From a virus, in the IMG/VR virus record IMGVR_UViG_3300017598_001288, positions 1 through 23,102 of that record: a DNA stretch of 23,102 nt. The stretch is one strand, 5' to 3'. Every line of letters begins with the position of its first letter. Position 1 is the stretch's first letter. Under the pieces are notes generated by a model. The model was not told where the DNA came from, did no database searches, and saw nothing but the letters and a program-made list of their open reading frames with translations. Of this stretch, positions 6,923-16,218 are shown piece after piece. The translations under genes and the position numbers were made by a program.

Positions 6923-9900
6923 CACCAACCTCCTTAAGCAAAGGACTATTCAAAGTATTACTAACGGTAAATCCTTGATTTTCTAAATCTAATTTTTGTT
7001 GATCAAGAATAGTGAGAAAAGTTGTCGCTCCACTAACTGATAATTCATCTGATAAAGAATTAGTTCCAAAGAGTCTTGCTCCTATTCTATCAATCTCTAA
7101 GTCAGAATCGTAGAGAACAGTTTCATCATCAAAAAATTCAAAAAAAACTTCAAATCCACTTTGATAATTTAATATTTCATGATTTTGTAAATCAAATTTT
7201 ATAATCCAAGAACGAGACTCCCACGCATTGGTATTATCAGCAATTTGAATTAAACTATGAGAATCATAACCTTCTATTCGAGTTTCTCCAATACCAATAT
7301 AAATTCGATAAAGGCCAATTTCTGGTTGCTCGATTCTTAATTTTTTAAATTGTGTTGATATTATATTATGAACAAATTGATTATTATTTAATTGATTATA
7401 AAGTCTCCCTTGTTCAGCTCCTTTAACAGCCCAAGCAGCAACTTCACTTGGTTTTTCTATTCGATAAACATCTTCAATCCCTATTGTATTATTACCATCT
7501 TTATATTCGCCAGATTCATTAGCTGTTAGATGATCACATTGTTTTGTAAACCAGCGACTACCACTTGTTACTGGTGGCCATTCACTATAAGCATTTTTTA
7601 TATGATCAGGAGCATCCCAGGGATCAGGATTAATCCCATAAACTCTCCATTTTTCACTTTGATACTCATCATTATAATATAATCCAATATCTATCCAACT
7701 ATCTGATAAATTAAAATTTTCAATATTACTTTCTTTACCTGTTATACATACAATTCCATGAAGAGAAGCCTCAATAAGAATTTTTTGTCCATCAGGTAAA
7801 TTTAAATTATATCGATCAATAGAAGCCACTCCAAAAGGATCAGCTATATAATAATTACCTGAACACCCATTATTAAAATATTCATTAAAATAATCTTCTG
7901 GACTTGATGAATATTCTTGTAGCCAATGCCTAAATAAATTTTGATTAAAAGATGTTCCAAGAGAATATTGAAAAAGCTGTTCTTCAGTTCGCAAATATGG
8001 TATTTGATTTTTAACTTCTATATAAAAGATTTTATAAATCTGTTCAGGAGTAACTAAACAGTTATTTGAATCAAGAAAACATTCATAAGCCCAAGCATCA
8101 CCATCTGGATTACTTCGACCATTCCAATATTGTTTAAAATTAGTCTCTAATAAACAAGCATAAATAATCCCTCTCTTTTGTCTAAAAGGGCGCACCTGGT
8201 TTTTTCCCCCCTTTCTACCTGTAAACACAAAACCTTCTAATGGATTACCTTCATCATCAAATTCATTAAGTTCAAAACTATCAGCTTTAGTCCCAAGCTC
8301 AACGCCAATAGCTGAAGGTTCAGTTCCATCAGAAAAAGCTGATAGATCAAAAGCATTATAACCTAAACCCTCTTCACCAGCAGCTAAATCCTGAATTGGA
8401 AAAATAATACCACCTGCCGGAAGACTATTTGCTGAAGGTTTTTGAACAATCGTATATTCATTATCAAATGAACCTCTATTTTCAGCAGGATTATAAGCTT
8501 CAATAGCTTCATCAGCTTTTATTTTTTCTAATTTAGGATCTAAAGAACCATTAGTTACAGCAATCTCGCCACCATCAACACCCATAACATTGAATCCAAA
8601 ACTCTTTTTAGAAAGTTCTTTTGATCCTTTAATCGTTCCAACAGTATCCCCAACTCTTGTTTGATTACTTTCACTATAATTAGGGTGAATACCCGGATTT
8701 AAATCATAATCAACCCATTGTGGACTACTGGCTGAATAACAACAACCAACTTGCCCACCAAAAATACTATCAGGATTTGTAAAAACAATTTTATCAGGTT
8801 CCTGATTACTTTTTGTTGGGGAACCTAAAAGTAGGATATTAGTTTCAACTCGATTACCATCTTGATCAAATTTATAGGTTCCATCTCTTTCTAAACCAAC
8901 AATTTCATGACATAAATAACCAACAGATGAACCATCAACAATTCGACATTTAAGACATTGAGAATCACCATAAGTTGTAATATTATTAATTGTCTCACCA
9001 TCAATTAAAGGTTCACAAATTGTATGTAACTCAACACTGGCAACTGGATTAGGAGGACTCCCAGGAATATATTCATCGCCAGCATCATAATATCCACTAT
9101 CTAAAGATGGTTGTCCACCAGTTGCTGTTCCTGCACTTGAAGCTACCTCACACTCAATTTCTATCCTATGATCAGAAACATTGTGCCCAACTGATAGAAT
9201 TAAGGCAGGTAAAGAATATTCACTAAAAATTAATAAATTTAAATCTACCCAATCAAAAGGTTCAAGAGGTAATGTAGGTAAAAAAGTTACCATATCAAGT
9301 TGTCGCCAACTATTAGAATATCGATAACCCCAAAAAGTAGCTGCCACTTTTATGCATTCTAAATTTGTGTAAATATAAAAATCTTGAGTCTGATCAATAG
9401 TTCCAAATTGACCAGTATTATTTGTATAAATAAATTCTTTAGAAGATTCAGCTTCATCACTATAGTCAGTTTTCCAGTTAGCTATTAATTTAGTAACTAT
9501 TTCATCAGTATCAGAAAATTTTAAATTTGAAGATTTTAATTCAATCTCATTTGCTGTTAAAGGAAAAACACTATCAGGAACATTAGCAAGATTTTGTATA
9601 AAAACAACACCACCCCTTTTGATTAAAGCACAACGACATTGCCAAGCCATTTCTTCAGCAAGTTGAAGAGGGTCAGGTTGTGAAAAAAGTACCCAATGAG
9701 AAGGAAGATTTGTCAAATCACTGGCAACTGAAGAAAAGGAAGCTGCATCAGTTGTTAAGCCTGTTGCGTAAGTATCAATAATCCATTTGATCTGTGTAGC
9801 TGTATTTGAAGATAAACTTGAAGTTAATGATATATATATTTCATCTTCCCAACCACTATCATCTTGTGTGCTTAGTGGTTGATCCATTAAAATAGCAGTA

Positions 9901-10655
9901 ACTGTTTTTCCCCCATAACTATAACTTGTGTTTATTGTGTAGTAACTGGAGGGAACTTCAAAGAAACCTGGCTTCCCATAACAGTTACGTTTAGCAAAAA
10001 CTCCTTGAACTGATGCTGAACTAACAAGATTAATTATATAAATTAAATCATAGGCAGTCATTTCAGGATCTACAATTAATTCTTCTTCTGTTGGTTCAAT
10101 TTGTTGAACTTTAACAGCCTTAACCATTTTTGGATTGCCAAAAACTATTGGCCAAGGAATATTAATAGCTGAATCAAGTAAATTTTCTATTGAATCTTCA
10201 ATGGGAGCAAAACCAACTTCACCAGTTCCTATGAAAGATTCAATACTTGCAGTAAAAATTCTTTCTCCTTCCGACCAATTAATAGGACCAGCAATTTTTC
10301 CTTTTATAATTATGGCAGCATCTGAAGCTGGCAAATCAGCATAATGATGGTAAGCTGTTGCAACTACTCCTTCAATTATATCAGTATTTATGCGATCTTT
10401 CAAATCACTATCAGTATCATCAAGACTAAAGTCAATAGAAGAAACTTCACTAATAGAACCTATTCTCCCTTGACTTTTAACAGATCGATCTTCAGGTAAT
10501 AATCGAGTTTCACAAACATTACCATCAAAGGTATAAGTTTTTTCAGAATAATATTTTGTTCCTGATGGCCACTCAATTTTAAGAATGAAAAGAGGCTCAG
10601 TCCCAAGAGGAGTTTGTGAACGTATTTCTGCATCTGTTGTTAGTATTTTAGACAT
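6915..10655 (-). CDS. Tail hub / tail-tip protein, 1246 aa
   Basis: The largest gene. Position after the tape measure and minor tail proteins, its length, and the segment WPIVFGNPK (about residues 165-180), which recurs in phage tail-hub proteins, point to the central tail-tip protein that seals the tail tube and holds receptor-binding parts. The first 540 residues look like the hub (mixed beta domains, ending in a segment with VASSAGTATG); the rest, rich in Asn, Asp, Tyr and Gly, is variable in style and may be the host-contact part. No clear peptidase or lysozyme motif was found in it. ATG 10655 overlaps the protease stop as TAATG. The hub call is moderate to good; receptor binding is inferred. 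Confidence 0.75.
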   Translation of the reverse strand: MSKILTTDAEIRSQTPLGTEPLFILKIEWPSGTKYYSEKTYTFDGNVCETRLLPEDRSVKSQGRIGSISEVSSIDFSLDDTDSDLKDRINTDIIEGVVATAYHHYADLPASDAAIIIKGKIAGPINWSEGERIFTASIESFIGTGEVGFAPIEDSIENLLDSAINIPWPIVFGNPKMVKAVKVQQIEPTEEELIVDPEMTAYDLIYIINLVSSASVQGVFAKRNCYGKPGFFEVPSSYYTINTSYSYGGKTVTAILMDQPLSTQDDSGWEDEIYISLTSSLSSNTATQIKWIIDTYATGLTTDAASFSSVASDLTNLPSHWVLFSQPDPLQLAEEMAWQCRCALIKRGGVVFIQNLANVPDSVFPLTANEIELKSSNLKFSDTDEIVTKLIANWKTDYSDEAESSKEFIYTNNTGQFGTIDQTQDFYIYTNLECIKVAATFWGYRYSNSWRQLDMVTFLPTLPLEPFDWVDLNLLIFSEYSLPALILSVGHNVSDHRIEIECEVASSAGTATGGQPSLDSGYYDAGDEYIPGSPPNPVASVELHTICEPLIDGETINNITTYGDSQCLKCRIVDGSSVGYLCHEIVGLERDGTYKFDQDGNRVETNILLLGSPTKSNQEPDKIVFTNPDSIFGGQVGCCYSASSPQWVDYDLNPGIHPNYSESNQTRVGDTVGTIKGSKELSKKSFGFNVMGVDGGEIAVTNGSLDPKLEKIKADEAIEAYNPAENRGSFDNEYTIVQKPSANSLPAGGIIFPIQDLAAGEEGLGYNAFDLSAFSDGTEPSAIGVELGTKADSFELNEFDDEGNPLEGFVFTGRKGGKNQVRPFRQKRGIIYACLLETNFKQYWNGRSNPDGDAWAYECFLDSNNCLVTPEQIYKIFYIEVKNQIPYLRTEEQLFQYSLGTSFNQNLFRHWLQEYSSSPEDYFNEYFNNGCSGNYYIADPFGVASIDRYNLNLPDGQKILIEASLHGIVCITGKESNIENFNLSDSWIDIGLYYNDEYQSEKWRVYGINPDPWDAPDHIKNAYSEWPPVTSGSRWFTKQCDHLTANESGEYKDGNNTIGIEDVYRIEKPSEVAAWAVKGAEQGRLYNQLNNNQFVHNIISTQFKKLRIEQPEIGLYRIYIGIGETRIEGYDSHSLIQIADNTNAWESRSWIIKFDLQNHEILNYQSGFEVFFEFFDDETVLYDSDLEIDRIGARLFGTNSLSDELSVSGATTFLTILDQQKLDLENQGFTVSNTLNSPLLKEVGDD

Positions 10656-11728
10656 TAGCTAATTACCTGTAATTTTTTCTTAGGATAAACTTGAGCTTTA
10701 CAATCAGCACAAGTACTAAAATTTCGCTGCATTGGATGTGTTAATGTTTTAATCGTTGTTCCAACATATTGATAACATCGACCACCAGCCATTATAAAAG
10801 GGTATTCAGTTTCAGATACTATATTACCATCCCAAGCTTCAATTTGAAGATCAGTTGCTATCTGTCCTATATGATTAGCAAATCCCTGTGTACCATCTTC
10901 ATTACCAGCAAAAAGTAATCCTATGATTTTCCAGATCCCTGCACTTTGAACTAATATTAATGAGCCAGAATCTCCTGGTTGAAGAAAAGGAGTAAGTGAT
11001 TCAACCATCATTTGATTATAGTAATCAGCATAATCACCATTACTATTAACTCTGGCTGCAACTTCATTTGAGATAATTGTTCCTTGTGTCAATTCTGTTG
11101 TTCGTCCCATTTTATAAGCAGTGGTTCCTGGAGCATACTCAAGAGATGAACTAAGAAACTCAAAAGGTCCTCTTGAAATATTTCTAATATCTGTTTTCAT
11201 TAAACCAGCTGCTAATGTTATAATAGCTGCATCTACATAATTTTCACCTTCATCCCCAAATTGTGTTGCTATTGCCCTTTTGGGATTTCCAATATTATCA
11301 GCATCAGTTGTTCCCCCATCATTATAAGAAGGTTGTCGCATGTTAATATGTGAAATTGCAGTATTACCATAAACTGGCCAAACATAATTAATATCAAATA
11401 AGGTTCCAGCACAATGGTTACAGGTTAAAGCAACGAGTGCACCATCTAAGGAGTCCCGAACAATTCCGCCAAGAGTACCAGAACCTAAATTTGATTCAAC
11501 ACAACTAATCCCACCCATTAGAGGTCGGAAACGTTGAAAAGCTTTAATAACTCCTCGCTCAATAACATCAGTCCGTAGTCCATCTTTATAACGAGGAACC
11601 ACATCTTTAGCCTTCAATTCACTAAGAGGAAGTTTCTTTGTTACTTGGACAATTAATTTACCTTTATTTTTATAGACAGCTGTAACATTAGCTAATCTAA
11701 GTACAGAGTTCATATTCGCGATTTGCAT
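10655..11728 (-). CDS. Trypsin-like serine protease within the tail gene cluster
   Basis: This 357-aa protein shows a PA-clan (chymotrypsin/trypsin) triad: His105 in TCNHCAG, Asp166 in NYVDAAI and Ser254 in PGDSGSL. Other family marks are GSGTLGGIVRD before the His and YKMGRTTELTQGTI between Asp and Ser. From memory this layout resembles the NAL1-like group of bacterial/plant trypsin-like proteins. No signal peptide is seen. The C-terminus holds a CADC pair. The start 11728 has GGAGAG upstream; the longer frame to 11827 would overlap the previous gene by 131 bases. It sits between tail-fibre-type genes and the hub, so it could mature tail proteins or ride in the virion and cut host surface proteins. 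Activity is expected from intact triad residues but its role is inferred. Confidence 0.82.
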   Translation of the reverse strand: MQIANMNSVLRLANVTAVYKNKGKLIVQVTKKLPLSELKAKDVVPRYKDGLRTDVIERGVIKAFQRFRPLMGGISCVESNLGSGTLGGIVRDSLDGALVALTCNHCAGTLFDINYVWPVYGNTAISHINMRQPSYNDGGTTDADNIGNPKRAIATQFGDEGENYVDAAIITLAAGLMKTDIRNISRGPFEFLSSSLEYAPGTTAYKMGRTTELTQGTIISNEVAARVNSNGDYADYYNQMMVESLTPFLQPGDSGSLILVQSAGIWKIIGLLFAGNEDGTQGFANHIGQIATDLQIEAWDGNIVSETEYPFIMAGGRCYQYVGTTIKTLTHPMQRNFSTCADCKAQVYPKKKLQVIS

Positions 11729-12104
11729 TACCTTCACTCTCCACTTCAAAAGTAAAATAACATTCTCCTGAATTTCCTCCTCTTCCAGTACTATAGATTT
11801 CAAAAATCGGAAAAGGAGCAAGTCCATTATTTAATCCACCACCAGTTGCCTCAACACTAAAACTAAATTCACTTTCACCAGCACTTAAATTTTGACTATG
11901 AGCATTAATAGAAAATTCAACTTCACCCCAATTAATCTGATAGCCTTCAACTAAAGCATCAATAGGAGGAAAAACACATCTTCCTTGCCCATCACCTGAA
12001 AGTCCTGAACTTTCAACTTCAAAATTAATTATTAAGAAACCCTCACCTTCATTTTGATTATCAGTGATCGTTTCAATATTCTGTATATAATCTAATAGTC
12101 TCAT
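11697..12104 (-). CDS. Tail-associated protein with 18-residue repeats, 135 aa
   Basis: Beginning MRLLDYIQNIETIT, this protein is mostly a tandem repeat of 18-19 residues. Units begin with Phe and a beta strand: F28 (FEVESSG), F64 (FSINAHS), F82 (FSVEATG), F101 (FEIYSTG) and F119 (FEVESEG); the spacing 28 to 64 equals two units, one of them degenerate. Each unit is a strand, a Gly/Ser/Asn turn and a second strand, suggesting a regular beta stack as in fibre shafts. Such a protein could be a small fibre or tail decoration. No strong ribosome site is visible, so coupling to the upstream gene is likely. It overlaps the protease gene start by 32 bases. Confidence 0.6.
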   Translation of the reverse strand: MRLLDYIQNIETITDNQNEGEGFLIINFEVESSGLSGDGQGRCVFPPIDALVEGYQINWGEVEFSINAHSQNLSAGESEFSFSVEATGGGLNNGLAPFPIFEIYSTGRGGNSGECYFTFEVESEGNANREYELCT

Positions 12105-12106
12105 AA

Positions 12107-13582
12107 TTAAGGTATCAAAAAATAAGTTTCAGTTAAAATATTAGGTACTTTATTCAATACACTAAGACATTGGTCTTTAATTGATCTATTTGATCCTCCA
12201 TATTTATATCCATCTCTTAATAATTCAAAAGTATAAGAATTATTTTGATAAGTTATTAGTCCAGGAATACTAACACCTTCACCACATCCTTGAGGAGCAT
12301 AAGCTACAAAAATATAAATAATTCCATTAGATTGTAAACTTTTAAAAGTAGTTAAACTTTCTATAGGTCCTAATTCATCAGACAAATCTATTGTATATTC
12401 TAAATTCCACCCAGAACCAGTCTCTTTATAAATATAAAAATTATAAAAATCTTGACTAATAAAAATTAAATCATCAATATTATCTATATATAAAGCACCT
12501 TTGATTACATTATTAGTAATAAAAGTATTTTCAGATCCCCAACTTCCATCTTTTATAATTATTTGAGCATCTCCAGCATATTTATAAATAATATAAATTA
12601 TTGAATTTTTTGCACATAGTGACATAACTCCATATCCAGAAACACTAACTCCAGGATCATCATTTACCCAACTTCCTCCTGTCGTTTTATACCAATAACG
12701 TAATGCATTAGAATCTGTAAAAGCTAAATGAATAGTGTCATTTTCATCTATCCACATATCCCACATATAATTTATGTAAGCACCTCCTGCAGAGATAAGA
12801 GAAGGACTTGACCAACTTCCATCATAATAAACATGATAAAAATTTGCTCCAGCTTTATAGATAACTTGAATATCATCATTAGAGTCTATTATTAAATGCA
12901 TTAAGTTACCAGCTGAGATAAAACTCATATCTGTTTTAACCCAACTTCCAGTTACATTTGTAAAATAATCATCAGTTTCTCCTGAAATTTTAGTAATCCA
13001 ATGGATTTTTCCATTAGAATCCAAGTCAATTGCTCCTGGGAGCATTCGTTCTGGGATATTAGGAAGGGAAGGTTCAATTACACTTTCACCTAAAATTTCT
13101 AAAGTTCCAATCGCAATTTCAGAAACTGAAAAAGGTAAACTGTTTATATACCCAAATCTAATAGTTGCAATATCTTCATTATAAAACCATTGAATACAGT
13201 AGTTAGTTCCATCAGTAGGAGTTAGACTATAAATAAGATCATAAGAAACTGATCGTAAAACATATGTATCTTCAGGAATTCCTAAAGCCTTCACAAAAGG
13301 ATCTCGTAAATCAGTCATCCAAGAACCTATTGCATTTAATTGACCATAGCCTATTTGATTCATTACCCATTTTTCACCATCCCAAGAAATCTGGTCTTCA
13401 TCATCAGATTCCCAATAATCAGGGCTTAAATAACTTGTCCAATCTATTATCTCTGCTGGATTAACAGTTAGCAACTCATTATAAGTACGTACAAATATAT
13501 TATCCCGATAATATTCAAATTCATCAAGCTCATCAGGAGTTACAAACTGTTGTCCATTTTCATCAACTGTTATAATAGTCAT
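12107..13582 (-). CDS. Probable beta-propeller tail fibre / receptor-binding protein, 491 aa
   Basis: The middle of the protein (about residues 185-440) repeats a pattern of a hydrophobic strand, a D-x-N/D-D/G-x-I turn and an aromatic strand: for example IDLDSNGKIHW, LIIDSNDDIQVIY, MWIDENDTIHLAF and LYIDNIDDLIFI, each followed by a SW or GSW element. This is typical of BNR-like or related beta-propellers, which often bind sugars. No sialidase Asp box (SxDxGxTW) was seen, so catalysis is not suggested. The N-terminal 180 residues may attach it to the tail. Its place among tail-tip genes makes host receptor binding plausible. The ATG at 13582 follows a GAGAG-type site. Confidence 0.6.
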   Translation of the reverse strand: MTIITVDENGQQFVTPDELDEFEYYRDNIFVRTYNELLTVNPAEIIDWTSYLSPDYWESDDEDQISWDGEKWVMNQIGYGQLNAIGSWMTDLRDPFVKALGIPEDTYVLRSVSYDLIYSLTPTDGTNYCIQWFYNEDIATIRFGYINSLPFSVSEIAIGTLEILGESVIEPSLPNIPERMLPGAIDLDSNGKIHWITKISGETDDYFTNVTGSWVKTDMSFISAGNLMHLIIDSNDDIQVIYKAGANFYHVYYDGSWSSPSLISAGGAYINYMWDMWIDENDTIHLAFTDSNALRYWYKTTGGSWVNDDPGVSVSGYGVMSLCAKNSIIYIIYKYAGDAQIIIKDGSWGSENTFITNNVIKGALYIDNIDDLIFISQDFYNFYIYKETGSGWNLEYTIDLSDELGPIESLTTFKSLQSNGIIYIFVAYAPQGCGEGVSIPGLITYQNNSYTFELLRDGYKYGGSNRSIKDQCLSVLNKVPNILTETYFLIP

Positions 13583-13583
13583 A

Positions 13584-14456
13584 TTATGCTCTCGCTAAAA
13601 GTAAAGATAATTTTTCAATATTATTAACTCTTAAAGATGTCCAAGTAAAAGCATCAGTTATCATTGTTCCATAAGTACAGTCTTGCCAACCTTCACCTAT
13701 AACAAAATCTTCACACTCTATTGTAGTAGTTGAAAAAGTAACTTTAAGTATTCCTGCATTAATCCAAAATTCAACTTTTTGCCCATTATAACTTGTTGAA
13801 CCATTTAATTGTCTCCAACCTGTCACATCAAGACTATTAGCCCTATATTTAGTAACACTAATAGTTTCAATGTAATTAATCTCTAATTCAGATTGATAAG
13901 CTCTTACTAAATTCCAAGCTAATAATGAATGATCTAAGGAATCAAGATTTGTTGTTCCTGTTGATGATCCTCCTCCTTCATCATCACCACCTTCTTCATC
14001 ATCATCAACAGGAGGATCATCAATTATTTCAACAGGCACATCAACATTAGGAATACTAACGCCTTCATCAATTTGAGTTTCAAAAACTTCACGATGCCTA
14101 AATTTTTTAAGAGAAAAATAAGAAGATTCAAATTCTATTAGTTTCTCAGTAAGTACATAATAATTGTCACCGGCTAATGTTGCAAAGAAAGTCCCCCATC
14201 CATACATAGCGATTTTAAAAATCCAACCACTATCAGTTCCATTATCAGAATAACTGACCTTGACATCAGGAGGAACCTCACCAACTACTGGTGAAGTATC
14301 TGGAGCATCAAAACCTATTCTTTCTAATAAAAGAACAGATCCATTCGACCAAGGCCCACCAAGTTCACTTATAAAAGCACCCAATGTTACCTTTATATAT
14401 CTTGGAAAATTCCTAAGCCAACAATTAAGGGACTCTGGATATTCTTGTTTAGCCAT
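13584..14456 (-). CDS. Tail-module protein with acidic linker, 290 aa
   Basis: Starting MAKQEYPESLNCWLRNF, it has an N-terminal domain of about 130 residues, an extremely acidic Asp/Glu/Gly linker at about 140-165 (stretch VDDDEEGGDDEGGG) and a C-terminal domain of about 120 residues rich in beta-strand patterns. Such flexible acidic linkers commonly join structural and binding domains. I do not recognise either domain. Only one base separates its stop from the next start, and it follows a minor tail gene closely, so it is assigned to the tail tip by position. No strong ribosome site is visible. Confidence 0.5.
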   Translation of the reverse strand: MAKQEYPESLNCWLRNFPRYIKVTLGAFISELGGPWSNGSVLLLERIGFDAPDTSPVVGEVPPDVKVSYSDNGTDSGWIFKIAMYGWGTFFATLAGDNYYVLTEKLIEFESSYFSLKKFRHREVFETQIDEGVSIPNVDVPVEIIDDPPVDDDEEGGDDEGGGSSTGTTNLDSLDHSLLAWNLVRAYQSELEINYIETISVTKYRANSLDVTGWRQLNGSTSYNGQKVEFWINAGILKVTFSTTTIECEDFVIGEGWQDCTYGTMITDAFTWTSLRVNNIEKLSLLLARA

Positions 14457-14457
14457 A

Positions 14458-15195
14458 TTAACTTGCTGGTACTATTAAATCAAAAGTATTAACAACAAAA
14501 TCAACTCCATTAGTAATAGTTAATGAAGCAAGATTCATCTGTCCACCTGAACCTAATGCAACAGCTCCATCAAATCTAACAGCTGTAGTTGAGGCACCTG
14601 TTGTGTGAGATTGATCAAAAAATCTAAACCAACCAGCTTGGCCTGTTGCCCCTGGTGTACCTAACCAGGTCTGAGTAGAAAGTTTTCCAAGTGTTCCACT
14701 ACTTGGATCATCTTCAAATTCAAGCCCATTAAGACCTGTTGTAGTATTATGAGCATTACCATCATCAGTTATTGTAACTAAAAGAGTACCTGATTCCACA
14801 TCATCAGAACTGGCTGGTTGAGCACCTGTTCTAATCTCAATAACTCCATGTTTAACAAGATCATCAATAGATCCACCTTTAGCAGCAACAACAGCCGTTG
14901 CAGCGGCAAAAGCTTCAGCCGTATCAACTGTTGCAGTAGCAAATTCTAATGTACCTGAAGCTACAGCTAATAATTTAGCCAAAAGATCATTAGCAGAAGT
15001 AGTTGCATTAAAACATTGAATCCAATCGCCAATCTCAAATCCGGCTGTAATAAATCCATTACCGGAATCCGTAATTGAATCATTACTTCCACCACCATCA
15101 ACAAAAGCTCCTGTTGCTCCTACTAAAATAGCATGTGGAGTTCCGGCTAAACCTACCAATGCATTTCGCATTCCTGTACTTATTCTGATAGACAT
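14458..15195 (-). CDS. Minor tail / tail-tip structural protein, 245 aa
   Basis: Begins MSIRISTGMRNALVG and has an Ala/Thr/Gly/Ser-rich beta-type body. The C-terminal part (GWFRFFDQSHTTGASTT, then RFDGAVALGSGG, ending in TFDLIVPAS) resembles tail-associated proteins I have seen in many phages, but no name is secure. TAGGAGA lies upstream of the ATG. It follows the putative fibre-base gene by 10 bases. No enzymatic motif is seen. Confidence 0.55.
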   Translation of the reverse strand: MSIRISTGMRNALVGLAGTPHAILVGATGAFVDGGGSNDSITDSGNGFITAGFEIGDWIQCFNATTSANDLLAKLLAVASGTLEFATATVDTAEAFAAATAVVAAKGGSIDDLVKHGVIEIRTGAQPASSDDVESGTLLVTITDDGNAHNTTTGLNGLEFEDDPSSGTLGKLSTQTWLGTPGATGQAGWFRFFDQSHTTGASTTAVRFDGAVALGSGGQMNLASLTITNGVDFVVNTFDLIVPAS

Positions 15196-15205
15196 AATTT
15201 ATCTC

Positions 15206-15856
15206 CTAACTAAAAGTTAAAACTATTGATAGTCCCTTGGGAGGAGTAGTTGGTAACTGATCAACATCAACATAGATCTGATCACCAGTTGCAATGTCAT
15301 CATTGCTTGTATTTATTACCCCATCACTAACATTATATTCATCATAATCTATTGTTATAAGAGTTGAAAGCATATCAACATCTGCTCCTGCTCTTCTTCT
15401 TCTTATTTGAACATTTGTTGTACCTGATCCTGAACCTAACGTATGGACTGAAGCAATTGCATCTGTCAAATCAAGCCCATTCATAAGTAAAGGAACTGTA
15501 AAAGCAATAAACCCATTAGCTATTTCAATATCTATATCGCTTGGATAAGGAGCAAAATTAATGAACTTAGCAGCACTATTTGCAACCATAAAAGAGTCAA
15601 TTTGTGCATGAGTATTAGTTCCTATGTCAGTTAAATCAGTATGACTTTTAGTTGCAAGATCTGCTAAATCAGAACTTGTTTTATCAATTACTGACCAAGC
15701 AATATCATCAGCACTCAAATTTGCTAAAAAACTATCAACAAAATCAGAAACTGTTGCCTTAACATTGCCAGCTGTTCCAAGAGAAGTCCGCAACATCATA
15801 ACAAAATCAGTCCCTAAGATTGATCCTAAAGTTGAAAAATCTGACCATTTACTCAT
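15206..15856 (-). CDS. Tail fibre/baseplate-like protein, 216 aa
   Basis: The N-terminus (DFSTLGSILGTDFVMMLR) and the KATVSDF segment resemble the attachment modules of tail fibre proteins. A helical linker with TKSHTDLTDIGTNTHAQID follows, then a beta-rich C-terminal domain with VQIRRRRAG, DMLSTLITID and GLSIVLTFS, a pattern seen in phage fibre or decoration proteins. AAGGAGATCAGAT precedes the ATG, which overlaps the preceding stop as ATGA. The precise role (fibre attachment, tail-tip decoration) is inferred. Confidence 0.6.
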   Translation of the reverse strand: MSKWSDFSTLGSILGTDFVMMLRTSLGTAGNVKATVSDFVDSFLANLSADDIAWSVIDKTSSDLADLATKSHTDLTDIGTNTHAQIDSFMVANSAAKFINFAPYPSDIDIEIANGFIAFTVPLLMNGLDLTDAIASVHTLGSGSGTTNVQIRRRRAGADVDMLSTLITIDYDEYNVSDGVINTSNDDIATGDQIYVDVDQLPTTPPKGLSIVLTFS

Positions 15857-16218
15857 ATCTGATCTCCTTCAAACTCAAGAGTTGTTGCTAAATAACTTCG
15901 TCTTACACCTTTTTCTTCAAAAGGATCATTGATAAAAACTCCCCGCCATTGAACTGAATTTTGATCAAGATAACCAGCATCGCCATCAACTGCACGATAA
16001 ATAAAATCTTTTAATTTAGCGGCTTCAGTGAAATTAAGATTTGTAAAATCAAGAAGTAGTTTTCTTGAGTCACCAACCATTATGTAAGAATAAACTCGTC
16101 CAGTCATTGCTATCCCAAAAGTAGCAACTTGTGTTAATTGATCAGTATCACCAAGTATTGGATTTGGTAAATCAATAGTAACTGTTGGGGTTATATATGG
16201 ATAAGTTAACGTAACCAT
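15853..16218 (-). CDS. Minor tail protein, short paralogue, 121 aa
   Basis: This protein shares layout with the 182-aa neighbour encoded just upstream: a Leu-Pro-Asn-Pro-x-x-Gly-Asp motif (LPNPILGD here, LPNPSFGD there) near the N-terminus, a helix after LNFTEAAKLKDFI (compare LNETQRDDFLDFL), and a beta-rich C-terminal part with GVFIND. The two look like products of gene duplication. Proteins of this kind in this position are minor tail or distal-tail components. The ribosome site AAGGATATTAA is within the end of the upstream gene and no gap separates them. Confidence 0.65.
   Translation of the reverse strand: MVTLTYPYITPTVTIDLPNPILGDTDQLTQVATFGIAMTGRVYSYIMVGDSRKLLLDFTNLNFTEAAKLKDFIYRAVDGDAGYLDQNSVQWRGVFINDPFEEKGVRRSYLATTLEFEGDQI

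Noticed and set aside
10655-11728. Serine protease as an endolysin
   Set aside because: Its motifs are those of a peptide-bond protease of the trypsin type, not of a peptidoglycan hydrolase.
11729-11827. Longer start of the serine protease
   Set aside because: The extra residues read through the upstream gene in another frame; GGAG is well placed for the start at 11728.
11697-15856. Diversity-generating retroelement acting on tail genes
   Set aside because: No reverse transcriptase and no template/variable repeat pair was seen in the window.
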